NCBI GenBank assembly: GCA_905195005.1
Contig: CAJJUC010000043.1
Coordinates: forward strand, 1-15,129
Length of the DNA: 15,129 bases
Direction of reading: 5' to 3'
Source of the DNA: an uncultured Eubacteriales bacterium
Lineage (GTDB): Bacteria; Bacillota; Clostridia; UMGS1883
A model generated the notes under the pieces. That model was given only the letters and a program-made list of their open reading frames with translations, searched no databases and was not told the DNA's origin. Below are positions 7,325-15,129 of the stretch, piece after piece. The number at the start of each line of letters is the position of its first letter. The first letter of the stretch is position 1. Position numbers and translations under genes: made by a program.

Positions 7325-9172
7325 TCACCTTATCCTTTCCGTGCCGACGCATACGATTCCGCTTTCATCCGGGCAGAAAGCAAACAGGATATTTTTCCCA
7401 TCCGCACTGAATACGGGGTGCGGATGCCCCGGGTGCCCTTTTAATATGTTCACTCTGTGCAGCAGGCGGTCATTGCCGCTTTCGCTGTCGTAAAGCGAAA
7501 TATCCGATGTGTATCTGTATTTCTCCGGCTCATCATTATATGTATCATAAACAAAGAACCGTCCGCTGCAGTCGGGCGTTGCATGGATAGCTTCACGCAG
7601 GGTAACAAGCTCCGTCACGCAGCCGGCACGATTTTGTACATCGAGAAGGCAAATGCCTCCCTTGCCGGCCGATGGGTCTGTGTCACGTCTTATACGCACC
7701 CATCCCAGCTGTTTTCCGCCCGGCATCCAGAACCAGTGTGTGAGCCCCTCCGCAAATTCTCCGTTCGGCAGCTTTTTTATTTTATAAGGTTCCCACTTTT
7801 CGCCCGTTCCGACATCAAGCAGCCACATTCTGTCGTCAACCTGTTCGCCGCCGCCATGCAGAAAATGAACAATGTTACTGTTTTGCGGATTAATTATGAA
7901 GTGCCCGGCAAACGGATTTTTGTGGTTTCCGAAGTGAGCGTTTACCCACGTTTCATCAAGCACCTGTCTGCACTCACCGCTGCAAGTGTCAAGGATACAG
8001 CCACGATCCGGAATATATTCAAGGCGTGAACCGTAGAAAAACAGCAGCCGGCGCCCGTCATCGGTAACGGTGGGAATCTCCTGAAGATGCAGCCCCTCGG
8101 GCTGAGTATACACAGTTCTTTTTTCTCTCTTGTCAATATCATAGCAGTATATACATTCGTCCGCAGTGAAGTATATCTTGTTATCCTTTGCGATGAGCAT
8201 GGCGTACATCCGCATATTCATTCTGTCATGAAGGCAGATTGTTTCTCCCGTATTTGAATTGTAAATCACGGGAATGCCGCGCCCCCATTTTCTTATGCGG
8301 CGGTCAAAAAGAGCGCAGAAAACGTGCCATGAATTATCGAGCGTTGTATACTCGTTTATGTACGCATGATTCAGCATTGCGCCGGGAACATAAAACCCTT
8401 TAATCTGTTTTCCGTCCATATCCGTAAATATCTTTTCTTTTACGGATATCCCAAAATGCTCATAATAAGCAAACACAAACGTGCGTTCTCTTGTTGCAAA
8501 AATTTTTTCCGCGAACGACAAATCCTCCTCGCACAAGCGCACAAGATTCAGAAGCGCCAGGTTGCAGCACAGGGCGCAAAGCTCATCGTTTAAAAGCGCC
8601 GAATCCCGGTTTGTCATTTCAATGTACAAGCCCGTCAGCTGCAGCGGTCCGGTTTTTTCGCCGAAGTATGACGGCTGTTTTTCTGCCGACAAAAGCACAC
8701 CGCAGTCAACCGCATATTCAAGCAAATCAGTACCGGTGCCGAGCCCCGTCAAAGCTCTTATGCATTCTCCGACGGTCGGTTCTTTGCCCAAATGCAGCTG
8801 TTTACCGGTAATTCTGAAAATAATCCGCTCCGCTTCCTCCGAATCCGCTTTTTTCAAAAGTCTGTCCGTCATATCGGCAAACCCGAGCATTTTAAGAATC
8901 TGTGCGCAGTGCAGATACAGCGGTATGCTCCTTTCGAAATTGTAACACTTTTCGTCCCGTATTTCAATGTTTTTTATTTCCAGCATATTTGCTTCAACGG
9001 GGCTGTCATAGCGCAGCAAATGCGCGTCAGACACGTTTTTTTCGGTCAGAAGCGTGTCGCATCGCTCAATTCCGAGCCCTGTGCCGCTCAAAATAAACTC
9101 ACCCTCTGCGGTTTTAAGTCTGTAATAATCATATTTGTCATCGATATATCTGACAACCGTAACTGTTTTCAT
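7325..9172 (-). CDS. PL22-like (oligogalacturonate lyase family) propeller protein, 615 aa, no signal peptide
   Basis: The shortest of three tandem paralogues. Residues about 263-610 resemble the oligogalacturonate lyase propeller (PL22, Pfam Pectate_lyase22), which splits short oligogalacturonides by beta-elimination using a metal-bound active site. Visible matches are GHFIINPQNSNIVHFLHGGG (423-442), DDRMWLLD with Arg448, THWFW with His479 (candidate base), AIH with His530, and HPGHPHP giving His580, His583 and His585 (candidate metal ligands). In characterised enzymes the His580 position is Gln. Residues about 86-210 (QILKMLGF, VGECIRALTGLGT, DELCALCCNLALL) mirror the SLH-like part of its two exported paralogues. 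It has neither an export signal nor the flanking beta-sandwich modules. The ATG follows AAGGAG. Fifteen nt upstream is the stop of the 901-aa gene, in frame, so no upstream extension is possible. Activity on pectin fragments is inferred. Confidence 0.8.
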   Translation of the reverse strand: MKTVTVVRYIDDKYDYYRLKTAEGEFILSGTGLGIERCDTLLTEKNVSDAHLLRYDSPVEANMLEIKNIEIRDEKCYNFERSIPLYLHCAQILKMLGFADMTDRLLKKADSEEAERIIFRITGKQLHLGKEPTVGECIRALTGLGTGTDLLEYAVDCGVLLSAEKQPSYFGEKTGPLQLTGLYIEMTNRDSALLNDELCALCCNLALLNLVRLCEEDLSFAEKIFATRERTFVFAYYEHFGISVKEKIFTDMDGKQIKGFYVPGAMLNHAYINEYTTLDNSWHVFCALFDRRIRKWGRGIPVIYNSNTGETICLHDRMNMRMYAMLIAKDNKIYFTADECIYCYDIDKREKRTVYTQPEGLHLQEIPTVTDDGRRLLFFYGSRLEYIPDRGCILDTCSGECRQVLDETWVNAHFGNHKNPFAGHFIINPQNSNIVHFLHGGGEQVDDRMWLLDVGTGEKWEPYKIKKLPNGEFAEGLTHWFWMPGGKQLGWVRIRRDTDPSAGKGGICLLDVQNRAGCVTELVTLREAIHATPDCSGRFFVYDTYNDEPEKYRYTSDISLYDSESGNDRLLHRVNILKGHPGHPHPVFSADGKNILFAFCPDESGIVCVGTERIR

Positions 9173-9187
9173 GTAGCTCTCCTTTTG

Positions 9188-11893
9188 TCATCTCAGCGCT
9201 CTTGCTTCAATTTCTTTTATATAGCAGACTGCATCATTTTCCGTTCCGATATTGAAAGAAAAATCATATGTTGAAATTGCGCTTCTGAACGATGCGTCTG
9301 TCAGCAGAATATCTTTTGTTACCCATTTATTGGTGTTTTTTCGAATAATCACAATTGATTTATAGTTTTTAAGACGGCTGACCTCGCTCGGCTTATCGGT
9401 GTTATAGTTCAGCGAAATCGGATCTGTGCCGTTGTCAAAGTAGGTTATTCTCAGAAGCACACGGTTATCCGATGAACGGATGTATTCTCCGTCCGTATCA
9501 CAGTAAAGCGACATCCCGTATTCGATTGCGCGGCAGTCCTCACCGTTCACGCGAGCATATCTCGGAGTGTTATTCTCCGAATCATTGCCGACCCTTATTC
9601 CGTCCTGCCGGTTCTCGCTTCCAAGCACTGCCCGCACGGGCTTTCCATGGCGAACATCTCCGTTTTTTCTCATATCGCTGAGAGTATCTGCAATATTTAT
9701 GCTTGCGGCGCGAACAAATCCTGTCTGTTTGTCGGCAATGTTAAAAAAGACTGTGCTGCTGTCAAGCGAAAAAACCGGATGACTGTGACACGGATGGTTC
9801 TGCCAGCAGCTATTATATGTCAAAAGCCGCGAAAATCCCGAAACGGAATCATATAATGCAATATCGCTTTTATATGTTCCGTCCGTTACTGTACGATGAG
9901 TATCTCCGACCAGCAGCTTTCCGTCGGGGGACGGAACGGCATGAGCATATGCATAGTTGTCGTCAACAACCGTAACGCCGTTCTCCGGGTTTTCAAAATC
10001 ATAGTACACTATTCCCGTTTTTGCGCCGACGGCATTTGTCATCCGGCAGTAATACAATCTTTTTCCATCCATTGACCAAACCCAGTGAACGCACTGTTCG
10101 GCAAAGCTTCCGTCAAATTTTCTTGACATTCCGGGGGCTTTCCGGGTTTTCCCTGTCTTTGTGTCCAAAAACCACATTCTGTCCTCAACGCTTGCTCCGC
10201 CGCCGTGAAGAAACTGAACTATTGTCGGGTCAACCGGATTAATTATAACATGCCCTATAAACACCGGTGCCGGTCCGTAGAGATTTTTGTCAACCCATGA
10301 CTGACCGAGATATGTTTTCATCTCGCGCGTTTTCGTGTCAAGAATACCGATGGTGTTTGGCTGCGCCTTGTTTATTGTTCCCCAGAACACGCACAGATAG
10401 CGTCCGTCGCGCGTTATCGTCGGAATTTCCTGCAGCTGACACCCCGAGGGCTCTTCCCAGAAAAGCTCTTTTTTCTTTGTCTTAATATCATACGAATAAA
10501 TTTTGCTGCCGGATGTGAACCAAAGGACATTCTGCTCGGAAAGAACCTGTGAGTACATCGACGTTCTGTTCATATCAACCGTAACGGTTTTTCCGGTTTT
10601 TCTGTTGTACACAACGGGAAAACCTCTGTTGTACTGCTTGTCAACTCCGCAGACAAGGACAATATTCTCTCCGTCAACAGTTGTAAGCTCATTAATATAC
10701 GGAATGTTGACATTTGTCCCGGGGCAGCAATATTCGGTTATTATTTCTCCCGTAAGCTCGTCTTTTCGGGTTTTTTCTCGTATTCTGAACCCTTTTTCAT
10801 AATAATATGTGTAAACGAGGTTTCTGTCATTGGTATCGGTCATGCGGATAAAAAAGCTCTCGTCATCGCACAGTCTTGCAAGGCAGCTTTCACCGTTTAT
10901 TTTAATATATAAAAGATTGTAGCACAAGCCCACAAGATCATCATTGTAGACGGGGCGGTCAAATGTGCCTGCCGTTATGTCGTAAAAACCGTGCGTCTGC
11001 GTTTTGTAGCTTATTTCCCCGAACCACTGCTGAGGATGTTTTTTAAGACTGCGCACAATTCCGCTTGCAAGCATATCGTTTTCGCTGCCGCACCTGTATC
11101 CGAGAGCTTCGGAAAATGCCGCTATCATTTCCCGAAGCGTCATACCCGAATTTAATTTCACTTTTTTCCCGGTGATTTGTTCAAAAACTGCCGAGGCTTT
11201 TCCCATATCCGCCGTTTGCGCAAGATCGAAATTTTTTTCGAAAAAGCCCATTTTGCTCATCAGCTCAAGCGTTCCCTGCTGAAGAACATATTTTTTTTGC
11301 CCGTCAGAGGTTATCTCTGCTGCCGAGGTGTCAAGATTGATAAACTCCACATCGGAAACATATTCATTTCCATGCTCCGGCGCAGGCTCATATGAGTTAA
11401 TATAGAAATCCGAACCGTTCTTCATAACGCCGTCAAAGCTTGAATCGTCAAGCAGAATCGTTTCCGTTTTCCACTCATTCGTACCGTTTTTGCATATCAG
11501 AACGTTTTTTCCGCCGCCGCTCTTAAGCGTGTATGTATAGCGCAGATAGTCGCAGTATCTGTCATAAAAAGTTATCTTTACCGCAGCGTTTTTCGTTTCG
11601 GCGCAGATAAATTCCGGCGCCTTTCCGTATGCATATTTAGTTCTTCCTTTGAAGAAAAGAGCATCTCTTCCCATAAAATTCTTTGCGGCAATGTCAGCTT
11701 CATCTCCGGTTTTATCGGACAGAAACAGATGCGGACTTTCCGGTTTCGAATTAAAAGCCTTCATAAAATCGCTGCGGTCGATATTGTTGTCGTAAATCAC
11801 CGCATCTATGCCGCCCGATGCGGAATGTGCTGGCAGATTCATGCAGCAGGCAAGCGCCGCGGCAAATAGAATAAGTACTGTGTGTTTTTTCAA
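9188..11893 (-). CDS. Secreted multidomain PL22-like protein, 901 aa
   Basis: Signal peptide at about 1-25 (MKKHTVLILFAAALACCMNL, then PAHSA; no good lipobox), so exported. Region order: beta-sandwich-like module at about 95-187 (ending NEWKTETILLDDSSF); SLH-like helical region at about 208-330 (LMSKMGFFEKNFD, MTLREMIAAFSEALGY, DDLVGLCYNLLYI); PL22-like propeller at about 395-737 with GHVIINPVDPTIVQFLHGGG (547-566), Arg572 in DRMW, His603, His651 and HPCHSHP (His700, 703, 705); and a second copy of the module at about 812-899 (TNKWVTKDILLTDASF). Start is TTG at 11891-11893, overlapping the stop of the upstream gene (TTGA). GGGGG lies 11 nt upstream and no better start is available near the signal peptide. 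Normal PL22 enzymes are about 390 residues and cytoplasmic, so both size and export are unusual. Lyase activity is inferred. Confidence 0.8.
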   Translation of the reverse strand: MKKHTVLILFAAALACCMNLPAHSASGGIDAVIYDNNIDRSDFMKAFNSKPESPHLFLSDKTGDEADIAAKNFMGRDALFFKGRTKYAYGKAPEFICAETKNAAVKITFYDRYCDYLRYTYTLKSGGGKNVLICKNGTNEWKTETILLDDSSFDGVMKNGSDFYINSYEPAPEHGNEYVSDVEFINLDTSAAEITSDGQKKYVLQQGTLELMSKMGFFEKNFDLAQTADMGKASAVFEQITGKKVKLNSGMTLREMIAAFSEALGYRCGSENDMLASGIVRSLKKHPQQWFGEISYKTQTHGFYDITAGTFDRPVYNDDLVGLCYNLLYIKINGESCLARLCDDESFFIRMTDTNDRNLVYTYYYEKGFRIREKTRKDELTGEIITEYCCPGTNVNIPYINELTTVDGENIVLVCGVDKQYNRGFPVVYNRKTGKTVTVDMNRTSMYSQVLSEQNVLWFTSGSKIYSYDIKTKKKELFWEEPSGCQLQEIPTITRDGRYLCVFWGTINKAQPNTIGILDTKTREMKTYLGQSWVDKNLYGPAPVFIGHVIINPVDPTIVQFLHGGGASVEDRMWFLDTKTGKTRKAPGMSRKFDGSFAEQCVHWVWSMDGKRLYYCRMTNAVGAKTGIVYYDFENPENGVTVVDDNYAYAHAVPSPDGKLLVGDTHRTVTDGTYKSDIALYDSVSGFSRLLTYNSCWQNHPCHSHPVFSLDSSTVFFNIADKQTGFVRAASINIADTLSDMRKNGDVRHGKPVRAVLGSENRQDGIRVGNDSENNTPRYARVNGEDCRAIEYGMSLYCDTDGEYIRSSDNRVLLRITYFDNGTDPISLNYNTDKPSEVSRLKNYKSIVIIRKNTNKWVTKDILLTDASFRSAISTYDFSFNIGTENDAVCYIKEIEARALR
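9197..9460 (-). repeat. Recurring beta-sandwich-like module, copy in the 901-aa protein C-terminus
   Basis: Residues about 812-899: LRITYFDNGTDPISLNYNT, then TNKWVTKDILLTDASF, DFSFNIG and YIKEIEARAL. It is nearly superimposable in pattern on the C-terminal copy of the 975-aa protein (12172-12435), with FDDGTESIAFEYNTN, KEWKTAELCLTDASFRSA and LYISDVAVF, and on the partial gene at 14881-15129. More divergent copies lie at 11333-11611 and 14323-14598. The similarity is at protein level, so this is a repeated domain and not a DNA repeat. A sugar-binding role is inferred. Confidence 0.65.
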
Positions 11894-14817
11894 TGCTGTT
11901 CAAACCCCCTTTTTATCTCTGCCGATAATGCCTGTCTTTTTTCAATCGGACGAAGCGCTGCGTCCCACACAAAAAATTGCTCCGCACTTTCTTCACCAAG
12001 GTGCAAAACGGCAAAATCCTGTTTTTGCACGGTGAGCCTCTTCACACCGACGCCGTCATTTCTTCTGCTGAATACATAAAGCGCTTTATCGCTCTTTTCC
12101 GGGTTGATTACAGACATGCGCAATTCGCCGCCGACCGTTTCGGGATATGAAAACTCCGTCCTTCCGGAAGCCCCGGAAAATACTGCAACATCAGATATAT
12201 ACAGCGGTTTTCCGAGCGAAATAATTCTGAAATCGGTGTTATCGGCGTTTGCGCTTCGAAACGACGCGTCCGTTAGGCAAAGCTCTGCGGTTTTCCACTC
12301 TTTGCTTCCGCTTTTCGGTATCAAAATCCGTTTCCTGTTTTTGACAGCTGCATCCTCGGAGGCAGAATTGGTGTTATACTCGAAGGCAATGCTCTCCGTT
12401 CCGTCATCAAAATATTTAAACATAACCGTTACGCAAGCGTCATCCTTCTTTACAAAGCTTCCGAAAACCTCCGCTCCGATCGAATCCGAAACCGAAATAC
12501 ATTCCCTGCCGGAAATATATTCGCGTTTGTACCTTTCTGCGGTTATTCCGAGCATTCCGAATGAGCTTTTGCAGTCTAACCATGCAATTTTACCGTGGTT
12601 GTCTTTCTCTCCGGAATCAAGCGCCTCCGCAATGTCCGAAATATTCATCACTCCGACCATACAGCTCTCCGTTTCATCATCCGCCATATTAAACAGCGCC
12701 TTTTTTCCGTCAGCCGTAAAGGTCGGATGACTGTGGCACGGGTGCGCGTTCCATACCGGAACATATGCAAGCAGGCGCGCCTTTTTCGCCGCTTCACTGT
12801 AAAAAACAATTTCGTTTCGGAATCTTCCATTGTCGAACACAATCTGAGTGTCGGAAACGAAATGCATTCCGCCACCGTCCGCGGATGTGTGAATATAAGA
12901 AAAGTCGCCGTTATGCACCGCTGCGGTTTTCAAATCGGTTTCATTATCGGGATCATACTCTGATTTTTCTGTTATGTCAACATAGGTTATCCCGTTTTCA
13001 ACACTGCTGCTTGAAGCCGGCGGACGCAGAAAATAAAGGCGTTTCCCATCTGAAGACCAAAAGGCATGCGTTATATGTTCGCCGAAATAGAGATTGTTAA
13101 ACGACTTCATTTTCTGAACATACGGCTGATATATCCTGCTGCCGTCAATCAGCCACAGCCTGTCTGTCACATTATCGCCGCCTCCGTGCATGAAATTAAT
13201 AATTTCGTGGTTTTTCGGATTAATAATCACATGACCGAGGTGCGGATTTTTTGACCCCGAAAAATGTTTTTTCGTCCATTCCGCGTCAATCACGGTTTCA
13301 TATGCTCCGCTTTCGGTATTGACGCGGTAAACGGTGTCGGGCTGATAACTGACGGTCTTTCCGCAGAACACCGTTATATATTTTCCGTCGTCGGTAACAG
13401 TCGGCACTTCCTGAAGCGGCGCGCCGTCCGGTTCTGTAAAAACAGTTTTTTTATTCCCCGTATTTATATCATACGAAAACAGCGCCGCGCCCTCAGTCCA
13501 GTAAACAATATTTTGCCGCGAAACAAGCATTGCAAACGGAGTTATCCCTCCGCCGCGTGAAAGCTCGGTCGTTGTTTTGAGCCGTGTATTATACACAACG
13601 GGAATCCCGGTTCCTATTCTTTTATCATACGCCGCGCACAGTGCAAAGTTCTCGCCGTCAACGCTTGTAAATTCATTCACATATGCTGCGTTAACATTTC
13701 CTCCTTTCAGGTACAGGCATGTGATTTTTTCCCCGGTCACACCGTCCGTAATTTCTTTTTCGCTTATTTTAATTCCCGAATCATCATAATATGTGTTTGA
13801 AATCAGATAATCGTTCAGTGAAAGCAGCCTTTCTTCAAACCCTGCGTCATTTTCAGCAAGACGGGTCATGAAGCGTTTTTCCCCGTTTTTCGGTTTTACA
13901 AATAAAAGATTATACATAAGCCCTGCAAGCTCATCACGGTAAACTTTCTGCGTTTCTTCAAATGAAACCGTTGCAACCCCGAAGTTCTGAAGCTCCCTTC
14001 CGCTGCTTCTTCCGTAAAATGCCGGAGAATAAATAACGCTTCTGATAAGCCCCGCCTCCGCTGCCCTGTTTTTTATATTTCCGGCGGTCGGATACCCGAG
14101 CGCTGCGAGCCATGCTTTAAGAACCGATTCCATGTCGTTTTGCTCCGTATCGGCGCAAAGACCGGTAATTTTTGAAAACGCAGTGTTAATATCCTCTGTT
14201 GAAGCCTCGGTTCCAAGGTCGGCGTCCGGATCAATCAGCCCGATTTTTCCGAGCAGGCAGGAAGCGGATTTATAAAAAATTCTCTGTTTTCGTCCGTCAC
14301 TGTCCTCAGCCGGGATTCCTCCGAGCTCTGTAAGCTCGGCTTCCCTTATATATTCAACGTTTTTTCCGCTGTGAGTGTCGTACGAATCTATAACAATGTC
14401 AGCATTTTCTCCGCCGGGAGATACTTTTGTATTGCCATCATACACTCCTCTGTTAATCAAAATCACAGCCTCGCGCAGCTCCCCCGATGCGCTTTTGTGA
14501 ATCAGGCGCGTACGCACCGGGGTATTTGCTCCGCTTTTGACCCTGTATCTTACGCGGATAAAATTGCTTCCGCTGTCGAGGTAAACTATTCTCAGCGCCG
14601 TGTTTTCGCTTTTTTCCGCAAAGCCGCCGCGGGCGCGCAAACACATATATCGCGCGGAATTATCGAGCAAGGTGAAGCTCTGCGAACCTATTGCTCCCGC
14701 GCAGGCATTGTTTGTAATATCCGCATTTATCACATCTGCCCCGGCGGATTCCGCAGAAATCGGCAGCGAAGCAAAAAGAACCGCTATTCCGAGAATAGAA
14801 GCAAAAAGTTTGCGCAT
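11890..14817 (-). CDS. Secreted multidomain PL22-like protein, 975 aa
   Basis: Signal peptide at about 1-25 (MRKLFASILGIAVLFASLPI, SAESA). It has the same architecture as the 901-aa paralogue: divergent beta-sandwich-like module (about 74-165), SLH-like region (about 185-308, with VLKAWLAALGY and DELAGLMYNLLFVK), and propeller at about 373-733. Propeller matches are LGHVIINPKNHEIINFMHGG (527-546), Arg553 in TDRLW, His584 in THAFW, His643, and HPCHSHP (His692, 695, 697). A second module follows at about 795-882 (KEWKTAELCLTDASF). It ends with an extra segment of about 85 residues (891-975) containing QFFVWDAALRPIE. That resembles a small C-terminal domain (F-x-W-D...P) seen at the ends of many clostridial exoproteins. 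ATG follows GGAGAG. An inverted repeat lies just upstream, after the preceding gene. The 3' end overlaps the 901-aa gene by 4 nt. Function as an extracellular uronate-polymer lyase is inferred from retained active-site residues. Confidence 0.8.
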   Translation of the reverse strand: MRKLFASILGIAVLFASLPISAESAGADVINADITNNACAGAIGSQSFTLLDNSARYMCLRARGGFAEKSENTALRIVYLDSGSNFIRVRYRVKSGANTPVRTRLIHKSASGELREAVILINRGVYDGNTKVSPGGENADIVIDSYDTHSGKNVEYIREAELTELGGIPAEDSDGRKQRIFYKSASCLLGKIGLIDPDADLGTEASTEDINTAFSKITGLCADTEQNDMESVLKAWLAALGYPTAGNIKNRAAEAGLIRSVIYSPAFYGRSSGRELQNFGVATVSFEETQKVYRDELAGLMYNLLFVKPKNGEKRFMTRLAENDAGFEERLLSLNDYLISNTYYDDSGIKISEKEITDGVTGEKITCLYLKGGNVNAAYVNEFTSVDGENFALCAAYDKRIGTGIPVVYNTRLKTTTELSRGGGITPFAMLVSRQNIVYWTEGAALFSYDINTGNKKTVFTEPDGAPLQEVPTVTDDGKYITVFCGKTVSYQPDTVYRVNTESGAYETVIDAEWTKKHFSGSKNPHLGHVIINPKNHEIINFMHGGGDNVTDRLWLIDGSRIYQPYVQKMKSFNNLYFGEHITHAFWSSDGKRLYFLRPPASSSSVENGITYVDITEKSEYDPDNETDLKTAAVHNGDFSYIHTSADGGGMHFVSDTQIVFDNGRFRNEIVFYSEAAKKARLLAYVPVWNAHPCHSHPTFTADGKKALFNMADDETESCMVGVMNISDIAEALDSGEKDNHGKIAWLDCKSSFGMLGITAERYKREYISGRECISVSDSIGAEVFGSFVKKDDACVTVMFKYFDDGTESIAFEYNTNSASEDAAVKNRKRILIPKSGSKEWKTAELCLTDASFRSANADNTDFRIISLGKPLYISDVAVFSGASGRTEFSYPETVGGELRMSVINPEKSDKALYVFSRRNDGVGVKRLTVQKQDFAVLHLGEESAEQFFVWDAALRPIEKRQALSAEIKRGFEQH

Positions 14818-14833
14818 TGTTCTCTCCTTTTTT

Positions 14834-14862
14834 GCCTGCGGCGGTTTATAATCACCGCAGGC
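14834..14862 (-). other. Intergenic GC-rich inverted repeat
   Basis: GCCTGCGG (14834-14841) pairs with CCGCAGGC (14855-14862) across a 13-nt loop. In the direction of transcription (leftward) the stem is followed by A6, not U, so it is not a normal intrinsic terminator for the operon. It sits between the stop of the partial upstream gene and the Shine-Dalgarno of the 975-aa gene. It could be an mRNA-processing or stability element, a weak attenuator, or a terminator remnant. Confidence 0.5.
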
Positions 14863-14880
14863 ATCAATCAGTATGTTATA

Positions 14881-15129
14881 TTAATCGGGAAGTCTGTTAA
14901 TGACCTCAATTCTTGAAACAAACCATTCGCTGCCCGTTTTTGTTCCGAGCTGCAGCGCTGTCAACGCATCGGAAAAGGCTGCGTCGTCAAGGAAAAGCTG
15001 CGCCGTTTTCCATGTGTTGCTGCCCGTGCGCTTTATATAATTTGAACCATCCATTCCGGATTCCGTTTCCGCATTTAAAGAAGGATATCTCAGCTGCAAT
15101 GCTGAATAATTATCTGCGTCCGTTTTGTT
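14881..15129 (-). CDS. C-terminal end of a gene with a carbohydrate-binding-like module (cut by window edge)
   Basis: The reading frame is open from the right edge to the TAA at 14881-14883, giving the last 82 residues of a protein whose start lies outside the window. It ends with the same module as the exported PL22-like proteins: ALQLRYPSL, YIKRTGSNTWKTAQLFLDD, AAFSDALTALQLGT and SEWFVSRIEVINRLPD. The TWKTAxFxLxDAxF pattern is also familiar from non-catalytic beta-sandwich modules of secreted glycosidases. The gene lies 63 nt upstream of the 975-aa gene on the same strand and is probably an additional member of the operon, perhaps another secreted paralogue. The catalytic part, if any, cannot be seen. 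Confidence 0.75.
   Translation of the reverse strand, partial: NKTDADNYSALQLRYPSLNAETESGMDGSNYIKRTGSNTWKTAQLFLDDAAFSDALTALQLGTKTGSEWFVSRIEVINRLPD

Noticed and set aside
9173..9190. The 901-aa gene, the 615-aa gene and the FAD gene lie in the same reading frame, separated by single TGA stops; readthrough or selenocysteine fusion was considered.
   Set aside because: Each downstream start has its own good Shine-Dalgarno and each protein has complete domain boundaries. I saw no selenocysteine insertion-type hairpin after the stops, and same-frame spacing is expected by chance in a third of cases.
12104..12730. Long plus-strand open frame (208 codons) opposite the 975-aa gene, and similar frames opposite the other operon genes.
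   Set aside because: These are antisense shadows of well-supported minus-strand genes, with no ribosome sites or recognisable protein features.
1..15129. CRISPR arrays, insertion sequences, rRNA and phage genes were looked for.
   Set aside because: No regularly spaced direct repeats, transposase-like proteins, rRNA segments or phage-like genes were seen.

Overview
The window looks like the chromosome of an anaerobic Firmicute, probably a gut or rumen clostridium of the Oscillospiraceae type. This is inferred from strong AGGAGG-type ribosome binding sites, TTG and GTG starts, a putative Amidase_6 protein, S-layer-homology-like sequence in secreted proteins, and a Clostridia-type AraC regulator with a membrane sensor. 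No taxonomic marker gene is present, so the assignment is tentative.

Left part (1-1930): small housekeeping or accessory genes. On the minus strand are the 5' part of an aconitase-superfamily hydratase (cut by the window edge) and a small Amidase_6-like protein whose expected catalytic cysteine is replaced by glycine. Facing right are a single tRNA-Thr(CGU) with its own consensus promoter and intrinsic terminator, and a LOG-family nucleoside-monophosphate phosphoribohydrolase. Positions 1733-1930, where the LOG gene and the right-hand operon converge, hold no gene I can support and no convincing terminator.

Right part (1931-15129): one long minus-strand transcription unit that reads leftward. 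In order of transcription it contains a partial gene ending in a carbohydrate-binding-like module, a 975-aa and a 901-aa secreted multidomain protein, a 615-aa protein without signal peptide, an FAD-dependent oxidoreductase, a membrane-anchored AraC-family regulator, and a GH105-type unsaturated-uronyl hydrolase with a long N-terminal extension. From the 975-aa gene onward neighbouring genes overlap by 4-11 nt or are 3-15 nt apart, so they are very likely co-transcribed and partly translationally coupled.

The 975-, 901- and 615-aa proteins are tandem paralogues. Each ends in (or contains) a propeller resembling oligogalacturonate lyase (PL22). The candidate catalytic base, arginine and metal-binding histidines are kept, except that the position occupied by Gln in the characterised enzymes is His in all three. 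Each also has an SLH-like helical region before the propeller, and the two exported ones carry a recurring beta-sandwich-like module at both ends.

The likely theme is breakdown of pectin (homogalacturonan or rhamnogalacturonan) or another uronate polysaccharide. In this model the lyase-like proteins cleave outside the cell and GH105 removes the unsaturated terminal residue inside. The FAD enzyme has an unknown role, and the AraC sensor probably controls the operon. No transporter lies in the window; one may lie to the right. The multidomain exported PL22-like proteins are the most unusual content.
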